Below, piece after piece: positions 39,601 through 54,261 of a stretch of DNA of 64,000 nt (position 1 is the stretch's first letter; each line of letters opens with the position of its first letter). This DNA is from Chrysomallon squamiferum. Lineage: Eukaryota > Mollusca > Gastropoda > Neomphalida > Peltospiridae. The notes beneath the pieces are model-generated. The model ran no database searches, was not told where the DNA came from, and saw only the letters and a program-made list of their open reading frames with translations. The stretch lies in NCBI GenBank assembly GCA_012295275.1, contig CM022671.1:31773750-31837749 (forward strand), read 5' to 3'. The translations under genes and the position numbers were made by a program.

Positions 39601-42600
39601 ATAAAAAAAAATGAAACAAAGAAGAAAAATGCAAAAAGAATAATAGAAAGGAAGGCAGAAAACTCACCTGTCATGGAGAAATCTTGACAGTTGTTCTGAC
39701 GTCAGTTCTGGGTCAGCTATGTAAGGGAGATAACCTGCTGAAGCTGTTGAACCATACAGGCTCTGTACATCTGACTTCTCTAGAACACCCACAGACAGAC
39801 GACCATCATCAACTGAACAGAAAGAAAATTATTTCAGTAACAGAAAACAGATGTGTCTTGAATTACAAAACATTTACAGTTAAATGCTAAATCTTAAAGT
39901 ACAAAATAAAATTATGAACAAACTAAATTGTAAGTTCAAAATACAATTATGAAAAAACTAAATACAACTCAGAAATTAAAGGAACATATTTGTGCATTGT
40001 ATATTAAAAGAAATTGCTATTACTAGTTATGTTGTTTTTGTAATTACCTTCAAAATCTAATTCAAGCTGTGGTTTTTCACTTGAACTGGTGGAATCATTT
40101 TCTTTTAATTCTCCTCTGGTATTGACAGTGAGGTGTGTTTTTCCTGACATCAGCAGTTTGTCTTTCACTCCTAAATTTTTAAAATTAATTTAAAATAAAA
40201 GATCAACACATATAAACAAAAAACAACAAACTTGAAATTAACTTTTTGAAAAATAATTTATAAAATAAATGTCTAAGTATTTGTACACAAATTCATTTTG
40301 ATTCATTTGTAGAATTTCAAAATGCAGTAAAACAAATAAATACTTATTTTGTTATGATATTACAGATATAATGTAATGTAAACAGAGGAGAAAAATCAAA
40401 TAACTTTTGAAAATCATCTGAAGCTATCAAACTATGAACTTTACGTTCCTGTTCAAACATTAGAACTAAGTAACAGAGTAAATTAATAATTATTTTTGAA
40501 TGTCTCTGAGATACAGCATGCTTTTCCAAAGTAAAAACATCACAAGTGTCTACCTAATGTTGTGTTATAGTTATGAGTTATACATATAAAAATATAAAAG
40601 TAAAGAAAACTAAATATGTAGAACCAAATACTGATAATAAAATCTAAACATGAAGAACCAAATTCCAATAATAATCCAATAATAATAACTAAATTTGTAA
40701 AATCAAATACTGGCAATAAAAATTAAATATGTAGAACCATATATTGATAATAAAAATAAACATGAAGATCCATATACTGATAATGAAAACTAACTGTAGA
40801 TCCTCCATATGTTGCTATTAATCTGGACACTTACTTTTAATACATGATGGTTTTACATGGATCTCGCTGTACAAATGTGATCTGCTCATAGCATAAAGTG
40901 ACTGGTATACACAGCGACCAGGCTCTAACATGAAGTGACTTTGTTTCTTTGGAGGTTTCTCTTTTTCGATGTTTGTCACTGTCCGTTCAAAGAAGTCTGC
41001 AAGTCCAGGATTCTTGTCAGAACCATCAAGTCTCATTTCACCATTCACAATTCCAACATAACTCGTTTCTTTTTCACCAATTCTCACCAAAGGGAAAATG
41101 TCTTGTGTTTCACTGGAACTGCCAATTTTCCATTCTGAAAAATTATAAATTGTTCTTGATAATTATTTCAGTTTGTGTATGTGTGCATGCATGTAAGTAT
41201 TTGTGTGTATATCTGTTTGTGCTTGTGTGTATTTCTGTGTATGTGTACAGATATGGAGACAGCAATTATAATAGTGAAAAGGAAGATATGTAATCTTAAA
41301 GAGACAACTTATTAAAAACTTTGTATTACTCTAATTTTACTAAACATAAATATTACAAAATGAAAGATATTACTAAATATAAATTTTACAAAATGCATTT
41401 TGAGATCATTTGCAACGTTATATGAAAATTTCATTTTGAACAATATCATTTATGAAAAAGGTATAAAGAAAAACCAAATACTGACCATAATATTCAGCAC
41501 CTACAATACTATTATTATCCCATGCCAGTCCAATTCTGTCTGTGTACTCTGTTATCACAGCTGACTGATCAGTAAAATTTGAACTTTCAGAAAACAAGGA
41601 CATGACTTTTGCATTACTTGTATCAGGTGGATTTATGTCCATTGTAAAGTTGCACGACTTCATGCTGCTTTGTCCAGCTCCATTTTGTACTTTAACATTC
41701 ACAAAATATTTGTTCATATGAATTAGTTTACCATCAAGATTTCTGATAACTAAAGATTTGTTTGATGGAACAAATATGTCTGGCTGGATATCCTGTTTCC
41801 CTAAAGCTGTTCCAATGCTTACAAATGTAGAGACAATTCCACTGACATCTTCTCCAGCTTCCCATTTCACACTGACAGAGTTTTTGTTTCCTAGAAACTG
41901 AACTGCTTCATCTGAAGAATAATCAGGGTCCAAGCATTTTACATATTCAATGTTTGGTGGAGAAGTGTCAACCAACACAGCATCTGACTTGGAATAGGTC
42001 ACCAAGCCAGCATAGTTTTCAACTCTGATGTCAACAAAGTATGTAGAGAGTTTAAAATCTTGGAAAGCTTTGGAAGAGTTCACTTTTGTTTCATTAGTTT
42101 GAACATCATCACTGGCTGATGCCAGAGTGAGATTCTGAAGATCTAGTGTAATTGGAACAATTCCTTCAGGAAGCTTGCATGTGTCTAGACAACTAGACTC
42201 ACATGACTTGTCACATAAACGACAAAATGTAGAATATGCTTGAAAAGGTACAATATTTGCAGTCTTATTCTTAGTGTCAGACAATCCAATTGATATCTTT
42301 TTAAGTCCACTTTCAAGATCATAAAATGGAGCTCCATAAACACACAGAGGTTTTTCGTGTTTTGGAATCCTGATACTTGTAATAAAAGCTTTAGTTTTAA
42401 ATGGCTCAAATGGGTCAATAATTGGTGGAATGTAATGATGGATGTTCCAGGTAAAGATGTTCAAAGAAATGTCATTGTTCAGTACCAAACCATTAAATGA
42501 TGCTTTCTCCAGCCCATTTAGAAAAAATGTCACATCCCAGCTGGACATCAAATGAACAGTTTTGTTATACAGCATGAATTTGAATTCACTGCTTTCAGTC

Positions 42601-45600
42601 AGGTGATCTAATTCTAGTGTGTGAGCATGAAACTTGAATCTATCCTGGACCCAGATGTTTACTTCTTGTGCACTGTTTACACTGTCTGATAGTTTTATGG
42701 AAACACCAAAGTTAAAACCATGATTTACAAATGGAGTGCAGTCTGAGGAATTATCAGAACATTGTGCAAATTTTGCAAGCAAAACATTCACAAACTGGGT
42801 CGGGTGAATGTAATTATCTTCAGACATGTAATTAATTCCTGTGAGAATATTTTTTCCCAGAGCTGGTTTTATATTCACAGAGTAATTTCCACCAGTCAGT
42901 TTTAAGTGTTTAAAAATCACTGCCCCTTTTTCTATCAGTTTCAAAGTGGAGTCATGTTGCATCACCAAATGAATTTGATCAGATTCCATAACCACACTGC
43001 CATTTGAAAATTCTTCATCATCAAGGAATTCAACTGCATCTGGAATAATGTAACTTTCACATTCAGTGTGACTTTTGTCATGTGAAACAATCAAGGTGGC
43101 TTGGATAGAATCGTTATTTCTCTGGAAATATACTGGATGTTTCCAGTCACTTCCTGAATGAACCGAGCCAGAACAAGGTGGGGATTCATCTAATTTAATT
43201 GGTTTTGACTGAACCAGAGTTTTAAGAGCAGCTGGGTTGTATGCCTCAACTGAAATATAGTATACCTGATTTACTTTTAGTAATATATCATTAAAAACAG
43301 TTTTATTATCGTGTTCCACATTTTGTCTTTCTATTTCTTTTCTTGTGTCACTGATCACTGGTCCACCATCAGTGCACGGTTGTCCTTCTATAATCACAGT
43401 GTAAAATTCAATGCCACTTTCCTCATCTTCAAAACCATGAAGATAAACAACAAGTTCGTTTGGTACATTTATATACATCACTTCTTCATCAACTGCTCCT
43501 TGTATCTGAATATTACCAGCTGTTGGCGGAGTTGTGTCAACAACAATGGAGTGACTTCCCATCAAGAGGCAGATACCAGACTCATCATGAGCAATAAGCA
43601 GAACGTAGTAAGAAGCACCATGTGAAAGTGAAAGATCAGTAAACATGTGCATCTGGTCAAGACCCACACTAACAAAATCATGAACAATTGCTGAAATATT
43701 CATCTGCTTTACTTGACTACAAATAAACCTTTGGTTGTCATGGTGATGTGTGGAGATGCCAATATGGTATTCCCTTATACCAATGTCAGAGTAAACACCA
43801 GACCATGAAGCCTGCAGAAAATCAGTAGCTGACTGCACTGGTTGGCATTCTACCACACCTGGAGTAAACTCCCCTGTAAACCCAACTCTTATACCATTGG
43901 AGTATGCTTCCTGGAAACTTCCAGCCATGCTGTATGCCCTCACTGTTATGTAGTAAGTTGTTGTCTTTTCTTTTAGTTTTAGATTGTGGAATGTGACAGA
44001 CCTGTTCAACCCTACATTCTGGAAGTACATGATGTTTACTCTTGTGTCTGGAAACCTTCTGTCATTTCCAACAGCCACTTCAAAGTAACTGATCTTTTGA
44101 GATGGGTCAGCTGAACTGTCATAACCAAAACCATACCAGTTAGCAGACAGAGTATCATTGCTGTGTTGAAAGTTAATATCCTCTCCCAAGCCATCATTGA
44201 CAAAACCAGGATTTGGTGGCTGGATGTGAACCATTACACCATCAGAGCGACCAATGAGAGTCCTGTTCATTGCATCCACCACTCGAACAACATTGATGTA
44301 TGTTTTCATGTTCTCCAAATGTAGTTCATCGTTGTAGAAGTTAAAACCTTTGTCTGGAATAGGATGAAAAGGCTGGATCACAGAACCAGAAATGTCTTCA
44401 ACTGACCATTCCACTTTCAAAGCAGGACATGCCTGAGAAAATGACCAGTGCCCTTGCATCACTGACAGATCAGTTTGTATAGTTTGATCCTCTGGCTTTG
44501 CACCATCACTTACCAAAACATGAATATTAGGACTGATTGACAAGGCTTCTGAGGATGACAGAAGATAGAGACCTGCTTTGTTGTAGATCTTCATTGTGAC
44601 AAAAACTGTTGTCCCTTCAACAAGATGCAAATTCTTTACTGTGATTATTCCATTATTCAGATCAACTTTGACAAAATCCTTTACATCTGAAGCTCCTTTG
44701 ATGCTTCCGATAGCTGCTTCATACCTGGAAATTGTACCAATAAATTCATGTTCATTAATTATATATACATAACTTTACTTATATTATTATTAACAGAAAT
44801 ATACATATACTCATACATACATACATACATACATACAAATAGACAGACTGACAGATAGATAATAATGATAGATAAGTACTTGCTACTATCTGATAATAGC
44901 ATTTTCTTGTGGTACCCAGATCATACAAATCTATTCAATGTTGAAACACCAGCACTATATTGAAAATGATAAAAACAACAGTATCCTGTAATTATGTACT
45001 TCATAAATAACTACATGATTTTAAAATCTACTACAATACCTGTCAATTCCAGACTCTTTATCTTTAAAGTCATGAACTGCAATATCAATATATGATGTTG
45101 GAATCTGGCATAATTGGTTCTGGAATCTATTAGCTTGTCCAAAGCTGGTAATGATATAAATGTTGCCATTTTCTGGTGGAGTTCTGTCTATAATAATCTG
45201 TTTGCGTATTTCTGTTTTAAGATGGATTTTGTTCACTAATGTCAAAGTGATAAAAAGTTTATCCATATTCTTCAGCAAGACGTCATTCATATCTCTCTTC
45301 CAAATTCTATGTAGTAGTGATACATCCTCACGTGATACAATGTCAGAAAGCAAAGGTTGGGTCCCTACATATATATACAACTCATTGACTGTACTTTCAT
45401 CATCTCCAATGGATTCCCAAGAACATTTAACATTTGATTTCATTGGTGATATAGCCTTGGTACATTCAAAGTTGTTTATGAATGGTTCTGTGGAATCATA
45501 GACAATTGGAGCTGTCCTTTTCTCAGCAATGTTGCCAGCCTTGTCAATGGCCCTGATAACCAGAAACCTGGTATCTCCAGAAACAACAGAACCTTTATTT

Positions 45601-48600
45601 ATCTTCAGACCTTCTTCCATCCCATCAATACTTTTGAAATTATTCCTCTGAAATGGCATCTCATTCATTGCCCATTCACAGGTTACAATTCCAGTACTGT
45701 CTGTTGCATTCCAGTCTACACCAGCAGAAGATATATTTACATGATGGTAATGGCACTGATCAAGAGACTGGTTATCTGCGTAGGAGAAAGAAATAGCTGG
45801 AGGAAAACTGTCAACTGTTATACCATCTGAAGAAGACACTACATAATTTCTGGGACAGTTGTTTCCAGTTCTTGCTCTAACAGATACATAATATTTAATC
45901 CCATCAAAATTTGTGTTGTGTATCTGAGCAAAGCCAGATGTGGAACTTGTGACTGCTAGTCCATACACTGTGTATGAGAGGACATCAGTGAAGAAAGGCT
46001 GAGTGCCTATGGCCCATTCAAACCCAGATATTCCACAAGCTACACTCTCAAAACCAGAGAAAGACATAGCCAGTGATGACATGTCACGTTGATAATTTTC
46101 ATCATGATACCCGTTTCTTCCATCAAATACTAGACCAGCCATATCACCTTTTATCACTCTGATTTTCTTGGACTCTACCTTTGAGATTAACTCTGCCCCA
46201 TTGACAACTTCAACAAAAACAGAATAAAACTGGTTTCTGTTAGTAATGTCCAACTTAGAACTGTGAAACTTTGTGGATGTTTCTTTGCCAACAGATATGA
46301 AATCTGTGTTTTTCAAACAGTCATTGTTTTTCAACGCAAGACAAACTGATGATCTGAGAATATTGCTCTCTCCATCCTTTGCTGTCCATGAAACGTGCAA
46401 AGCATCACCTTGTATATGAACAACTGTTTTTCTGTCATCATCCAGTTCTTCTTCTTCTCCTGGCATTGCTATTAGAACCTGAAAGAAAGGTATTTTCATA
46501 ATCTCAATTATTTTTAATGTTTCCAACTGAAATAATAAAAATTAATACACTTTATATGCACGTGTTCGAACTGTTATTGCATGAATTAATTATATGAAAT
46601 ACTTTTGTGGATAATAATTTTATATTAAATTCTTGTTCACAATAATATTTCTTACATTTTTCAGCAGAGGTGGAGTAGTATCAACAATAACTCCCTGGGA
46701 TTCAACTGCAGTTGACATCAAAGCATTATTAATTGCTGTCACATGGATGAAATATCTAGCTCCATTTTGTAGAGACAGATGTGGAATCTGCAAATCTATT
46801 TTCATTGATGAATGTTTTCTTAAGTCTATTGAAGTGTACTCTTTATCCTTTGGTTTGAACTTGCTCTTTGATCCTCTTCGTTCTTCAAATATTTTATACC
46901 TGTATTCCTTGAGATTTGATTCAGAATCATCAAATTCCCATTTGAAATTAAGAACTGAGTTTTCAGACTGATATAACACCCTGGTGACTCCATCAAAATG
47001 AACAACTCTTGGTGCTGTTTCGTCAAGGATATAGCCATCAGTCTGTCTCACAGTTTTCAGTCCAGCACCATTTGTTGCTTCCAGTTCAATTTTAACCCTG
47101 TCTCCATGTTTGGAGGCAATAGAATAATCAGTGAATGAAGTGTCTTGTCCAACATTAAATGTTCCTCTGAGTTGCTCATTGACATAAACTCTAATCAAAT
47201 AGTCTGCTATTTTGCTTTCAGGATCAAAGAATTTGTCCCAAACAGATTTCACTGTAGCAGTCTCAGAGCTGTAGTCTAAATCCTCCATCTTGTTGTCACC
47301 ATCGTGTATCCATCCAGCTACTGGTGATGTTTTATCAACCAATACTGTAATTATTTTAAATGATTTTTCATATAAATATAATTTAGTTCAAATACTTTTT
47401 AAACATATTTTAATACTTTTTTAAAGTAAATATAAGGACATTTAAAAAAAAAAAATTATAAGCATAATTTAGTTTTAAAAATTGTTTATTTAAATATAGT
47501 ACTTTTTAAATACTCTTTATATAAACATAATTTATTTTAAATACTTTTATGTCATTATAATTTATTTGAAATACTTCTTAAATCAATATCATTTATTTTA
47601 AATACATTTTTTATCAATATATTTTTAATAATTTTTTGAATAAATATAATAAATTTTAAATTCTTTTTTATTTAAATATAAATTATTTCAAATATATTTT
47701 ATATAAAAATAATTTATTTATAAATAATTTTTATATAAATATATTTTAAATATTTGTTTTTACAATTTATTTTAAAAAATATTCATATAAATATATTTTA
47801 AAAACATTTTAAGATAAATATTTTTTATATAAATAAGAATTATTTGAAATACCTCTTTATATAAATATAATTTCAATTCAATTTTGTATAAATGTAATGT
47901 ATTTTAAATACATCTTAGATATAAACATGAGTAAATTTTAAATAAATATAATTTATTCTAAATACTTTTTCTATATAAATATAAATTATTTCAAAAACTT
48001 TCTATATCAATATAATTCCTTTTACATAATATAATTTATATCAAACACTTTAATATAAATATATTATTACTTTATTTTCGATATAAAATATTTTAATACA
48101 AATATATATTATTTTAAATATTTTTGTATAAATATAAATTAGCTGAAATACATTTTAGTAAAACACAATTATTTTAAATGCTTTTTCATACAAAAATAAT
48201 TTATTTGAACTCTTTTCAATATAAATTTAATTTAAATGCTTTTTATATAAATACACATTATTTTAAATACTTCTATATAAATATAAATTTTTTGAAATAC
48301 TTTCTTTATATAAACATAATGTATTTTAAATGCTTTTTTTATACAAAAATAGTTTATTTTAAATATTTTCTATATAATTTATACAATTTATTTTCAAATT
48401 TCAGTATAAATTATTTGAAAAACCTTTTCATATCACTTCAGTTCTATTTTATTTATTTTATTTTAAATATTTCTTATATAGATATAATTTAATTTTTGTA
48501 ATATAAATAAAATTTTAAATATCTTTTTAATATAAATATGAATATATTTTAAATGAATATAATTTATTCTATATTCTTTTTTGATATACAGATATATTAT

Positions 48601-51600
48601 TTTAAATAATATTTTACATAAATATATTTTACTTTAAATATTGTTTATATAAATATAAATTATTTTAATTTCTTTTTTAAAAAATTTACATATTTTAAAT
48701 ACTTTTTATATAAATATATTTTAAATATTTTTAATTATATAAATGTCAATTTTAAATCCATTTTTTGTAAACATTTTTTAAATATATAATGTTCATGTTA
48801 CATGTATTTTGTTCCCCTAAGTGATATCTCACCATTTGGTTCCATCCAAAGGTTGAACAAAAACCCCACCCTGCACTTCTCAGAGACTCATGGTTTGCTA
48901 ACCTCACAGACAGTGTATGTGGTCAGTGATTAATGTACTAATCAACATTAATTTAGATTTCCTTTATCATCTTCTATTTATTTCAATTTTTTCAATTTTT
49001 AATTTTTTAATTCTTTTTTAAATAAATAATTATGTTTTTGCATTATATTTTTCATATAAAAACATAATTATTTATTTACCTCCATCTGACACAGCTGTGA
49101 CATTTTTCTGGTTCAGAGCTCTGTTGTAGACTATCACTGTAGAAAAGTATGAAGTGTTGTGCTGCAGCATAGCTGATGAACATGACATTTTCACATCACC
49201 AGGGAACACTGTGTATGGGACAATGTCATCAATGTTAGGTTTTGTACCTACACCCCACTGAAAGCTGTAAAAGATTTTTTTTAAATATACATTTGACAAA
49301 TTTGTTACAAATTTGCATGACGTTTCTATCACAGATAATATCATAAAACACAAAAATATATCTTTTTAGAGATTTATTAAGAATTAAGATAATTAAAAAA
49401 AAAGAACATGAAAATTTTATAGAGAGGTTTTTCTGAATTAATATTTATTACAGCCAAAAACAAGTAAGCAATGATATCAAATTGATATCAATTTTACAAG
49501 CTATGATTGGCTAATGAGTAAAATAATAAAGGTTACAGTTTCTCTTTTTTCACAATAAGTAAAGCAGATCTTGAGGTTCTAAAGTAAATGGAAAAAGGCC
49601 TTTGCAGAATAACAGATGTAATTACAAAAGTTGAAAATAGATGTCTGCATTACATCAAAACTTGGTAATTCATTGTTACAGTAAAATAGATGTCTAGAAC
49701 TGAATAAAACAATCAAGTGAAAATATATAGTATGTATATGTACACTTTGTCTTTAGCAGTCCTTCTTAAACTACAGTCAGCTTGCCTAATCCACATATCC
49801 ATGGACATCTACAGGCTCATGATTCCAAAACACCCACAGATTCATGGATCCAGGACATCCAAGGATACATGGATCCAGGACATCCTCAGATACATGCATG
49901 CAAGACGTCCACAGAAACATGCATCCAAGACATCCACAGAAACATGGATTCAAGAATCAAACCAGGGATGCTAAACCTGTGGTTAATGATGTGCTGACTT
50001 TATTTCAGTGTTGTTTACAGTTACTTTAAATACCTTGCAATGCCAGATTCAGGATCAAAGAAGTCAATCCACTGTGCACAGATCCTCTGACTGTCTGCCT
50101 GATACTTGAAATCTACCTTGAGTTCATCACCATCATAAACATGTCCTACTACTGGCGGTGTTCTGTCAATCAGTATCGGCTCATTTCCATGGGAAGCCAT
50201 AACGAGATCAACTAAAATTATAAAATTATCTCTCAATTTTAAGACTACAAGTGATACAGCATGAGCTTAGTTTCATTAACTGTTAATGCACATCTAGTTA
50301 TGTTTCTTACTATTTTTATGAATTTCATTGAACTCTTTTAATAGTGCTTAATGAAGAAAATGTAAAATCTAAAACAGTTTTAAAGATAATAATTATCTTC
50401 TTTTCAGAAATCTACAGTGAAAAAAAGCAACAAAGTTTCATATGCATGGTGGGAATTATTGATTGTGAGAGAAAATATTATAAAATGTCATTTTAAGAAC
50501 TAGTATCTACTTTTAGTATACAGACTGAAAACCAGATCTCATATGTAAAATGAATAACAATTTGCATAAAATGAGATATGTTAAGAATAAAATAAATTAG
50601 TATTTGAAAATTAAAATTAGAAATTTGTTATAAAATCTGCTTTATAATGAAAATATATTTGTAACTGATTTCAAACTGAATCATGCTTTTAACCAATTTC
50701 AAACTGAATCACAATATTAATTGATTTCAAACTGCATTATATTTTTTACTGATTTCAAATTGAACCATGATTTGGACTGATTCAAACTGAATAATACGTT
50801 TAGCCGATTTCAAACTGAACAATACTTTTAACTGATTTCAAACTGAACAATACTTTTAACTGATTTCAAACTGAATCATATTTTTAACTGAGTTCAAACT
50901 GGATCATATTTTTACTAAATGTGGTTTTTACCTCTGTTTACAGCTTGAAGTCTCACCCAAGCCTGAACTCCTGGTTTCAGCCTCAGATCTTCAATAACAA
51001 GGTAGGGGTTTTCTCGCTGCATAAAAGCATGACGAGTGTAAGGCCTGATCATGACATCATACTTAGTTTTACCCAGACCAAAATCCACTCTGGCTATTCC
51101 TGAACCTGGGTCAGAAACATTATAGTAGACTCCCATCAGGTCAAAATCCTCATCAAACAGCAGGTCACTGACTTCGTGAAAGACAGGGGGTGAAGTATCT
51201 ATGGTGATAGGGGTGGAGTGACATACAGTTGTAACCAAAGCACCTCCATGGATAACTCTGTTAATGGCTTGAGTGGTGACATAATATTTTCCATCTGGCA
51301 GAATCAGGTCTTTAGCAAAGCCGGTGTATGTCCACAGTTTGGGACTAGCCATGTTAGAAAATGGATCCACAAATGTAGAAATATCACATGAACAAACGTT
51401 GGTACCTGCAGCCCATGTGTATCCCCATATACCACTTTCATCGTCATGGAAACCATCCCAGTTAGCTGAAAGTTCAAAAAAATTACTTTGATTTAATTAT
51501 AAATGGATATGCAAGAATAATAGGTTTAAAAATCTGAATGTAATTATTAATAGTGAAATGTTTAGAATTTTTTTTATAACTGTTGAAATATAAGCTTGTT

Positions 51601-54226
51601 CAAATAAAAGCAAAAGCTGTTAAGCAATCATACTGAAATTTAAAAAACAAAAAAATTATAATCAGATTTTTATTTAGAGAATAAAAATTTTAAGAGTCAG
51701 TACATAAATATAGAGAGATAAACAGATACACGGTCAGATAGATAGAAAGAATGAAAGACAGACAGACAGACAAACAGTTAGACAGATACAAATTCTGGAT
51801 AAAGATTACTAGTATTATAATATATATTTATATTATATAAATAATTTAAAGAATAAATAAATAACTAAGTAAACATGGCTGACAATATCAAAATACCTGA
51901 TATGTAATTATTAGACATGGAATATAATGTTTCCTGCAATGGTTTGTGACCATTAAAAACTGTTTTGCTACCAGGCCCATCAGTTATTTTTCTGAAACAT
52001 AATAAGTATTTTTTTAAATTCAAAAGCTTCTAAAAATAAATTCTTAAACAGTAAGTTATTGTTCAATTCTAAATCGCATATTTCTGTTTTATTGATGCTG
52101 AATAAAATATGTACTGAAAAAATCAAATTGGTGTTGTTGTTTTCACTTGTTTTGTTGTTGGTGGGGGTTTTTCTTCATTTTTTTTGTTTGTTTAATTTTT
52201 TTCATTTTTTTTTGTTTCTAATAAACCTCAGGTTTCAACATTATTTATTTATATGTGAAAATTCCAAATTAATATAATAAAACATATATATAGTTTTAGT
52301 AAAAAAATTGAATAATAAAAATACAAGTGAAAATGATAATAATGAAGATTTATCTTAAATTATTACAAAAAAAAGTCTTTTGAATGTAATGATTAAAAAA
52401 GCTTGTTAAAAATAAATGAAGGTTTAATTATTTCAAGGCTTTTATTATTCTTTGCACATTTTGAAAATAAAATATGTTTTACACATATTTAATATTTTAG
52501 TAGTAGCAGTAGTAGGAGCTTTAACTGATGTTGGTTGTAATAGTTGTAGATATGGTTGTAGCTGTAGGTGTTGGCTTAGGTATATGCATAGCAGTAGTGT
52601 TGCAATGGTCATAGCTGCAGTTCTTATAACTTTCTTCTTCTTCTTTTTCTTCTTCTTCTTCTTCTTCTTCGTATTATTATTATTATTATTATTATTTTTA
52701 TTTTTATCATTATTGGTGCTGCTACTGTTTAGCAACAACTATTAACAAAACAACTAATAACAGTGTAAATGTCCTTGCTAAACTAAAAAGCTTTACTAAA
52801 ACTGAAAATATTAAACCCTCTACCTGTGATTTGGTTTCCAGGTAACTTCAGTGCATTTTCGAGTAACAGCAGCTCGACATCCATCATTTACTATCTCATC
52901 TTGAATCTTGTTTTCAACAAGTCCAGGTTCTGGTGGAGTAAAATCCACCAGAGTTCCTGTTGACAGAAGGTATCCATGGTAACCAAGTGCATTGTATATA
53001 TGAGCATTGATGTAATATCTTGCTCCATGTTCCAGAGTTATGTTGTATTGTTTGTATGAGCTGTAGCCAATTCCAAGTCGTTCGTAATTCTGATATGATC
53101 CTCTAGCTCGAAGTTGTGAATTTGGTCCTTCTATAACTTCATGTAAATCACAGGTCTCGGTATGTGTCTCGTAGTCAAAAGAAATACATTTCTTACCATA
53201 GTCTATGCATTTTCGAGCACACTGAACATCATTCCTTGTTTCTGTTGAATAGAACGGCTGAGCAGTCATCTTCCCAGACCTTGGAGGACTGAAATATTTT
53301 AGTTCATTGTTTACATCTGATCTGCTCCTAGTAACATTCAGATACAGTGGTTCATCATCCTTGATCTCTCGGCCATACTGACCTGGACTGTAGCCAACAG
53401 AGATATTGTGTATCTGCAGCAATGGGGAATCTTCAAACACTACAATTGTAGCACCTATCATGTTAGGATGACTTGTATACTCAAAGGATGCTTGCACTCT
53501 GCCATCTGGCAATGTATTGTCATACGTTTCAAGCTTACACTGAGCAAAGTTGCTTAATCCTTGACTGTTTGTAACCTTCACAGTCCAGTACAGAGGAATT
53601 CCATTTGGAAGATGCACAGGTGTCATTTGCACTTCCCCTCTTATCTTTGTCCATCCCATGACATTCTGACCACCTGGGTGATCTCCTATAGAATAATGGA
53701 TGGTGAGATCACTACTCTCATCCTGAACAGGCACCTCTAAGCTGAAAGCAGGGTCTGTATGAGGTCTACCTTGCAGCTGTTTCACAAAGCAGCCTGAAGC
53801 AGAAGTGGCGTATCTTTTGTGTCTTTTACATGAAGAAGAACAGGTAGGAAATTGTGGCTTAGAATCATCATTTCTGTAGCTGATCTTTTCAAAGATTCTG
53901 TGTCGGACACTTGGTGCAGTCCAGTGCCATATTGTTGTCTCAATATTGATAAAAAAAAGTATGCTCACATATGCTGTCAGCTTCAATTCAAGAGGGATCA
54001 CTTCAATATCTAAAGCTTTTCTGAAAGAAATACAGACATATACTAATGACTTTATTTATTTCTATATCAGCTAATTATTATCATTCTTTATTTACTTTTC
54101 AATGATAAACTTCTTTACTTTTATTTACATGATAAGAATATATATAACATCTATTTTAGAAATGCATGGCAATGTATGAATGAGTAAAACATCACACACA
54201 CACAGATCAAATCAACAACCATCAAA

Positions 54227-54261
<35 letters not shown>

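Larger units (their letters stand above)
31735..43582. repeat. segmental duplication, copy 2
   Basis: Collinear with 5960-20949 (see copy 1). It lacks the stretch that carries the death-domain exon: homology passes from about 32760 (matching about 7290) to about 32840 (matching about 10130). Unlike copy 1, gene sequence continues without a break past 43582 into the rest of gene C. Confidence 0.85.

Noticed and set aside
48178-48492. Tyr/Phe/Asn-rich plus-strand frame of 104 residues
   Set aside because: Translation of the AT-only intronic satellite.
49717-50029. Three overlapping plus-strand frames rich in His, Pro and Asp
   Set aside because: They read the 25-bp minisatellite in three phases.
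50645-50925. Regular repeat with short spacing, considered as a CRISPR array
   Set aside because: Units are head-to-tail without unique spacers, and the setting is an intron of an animal gene.
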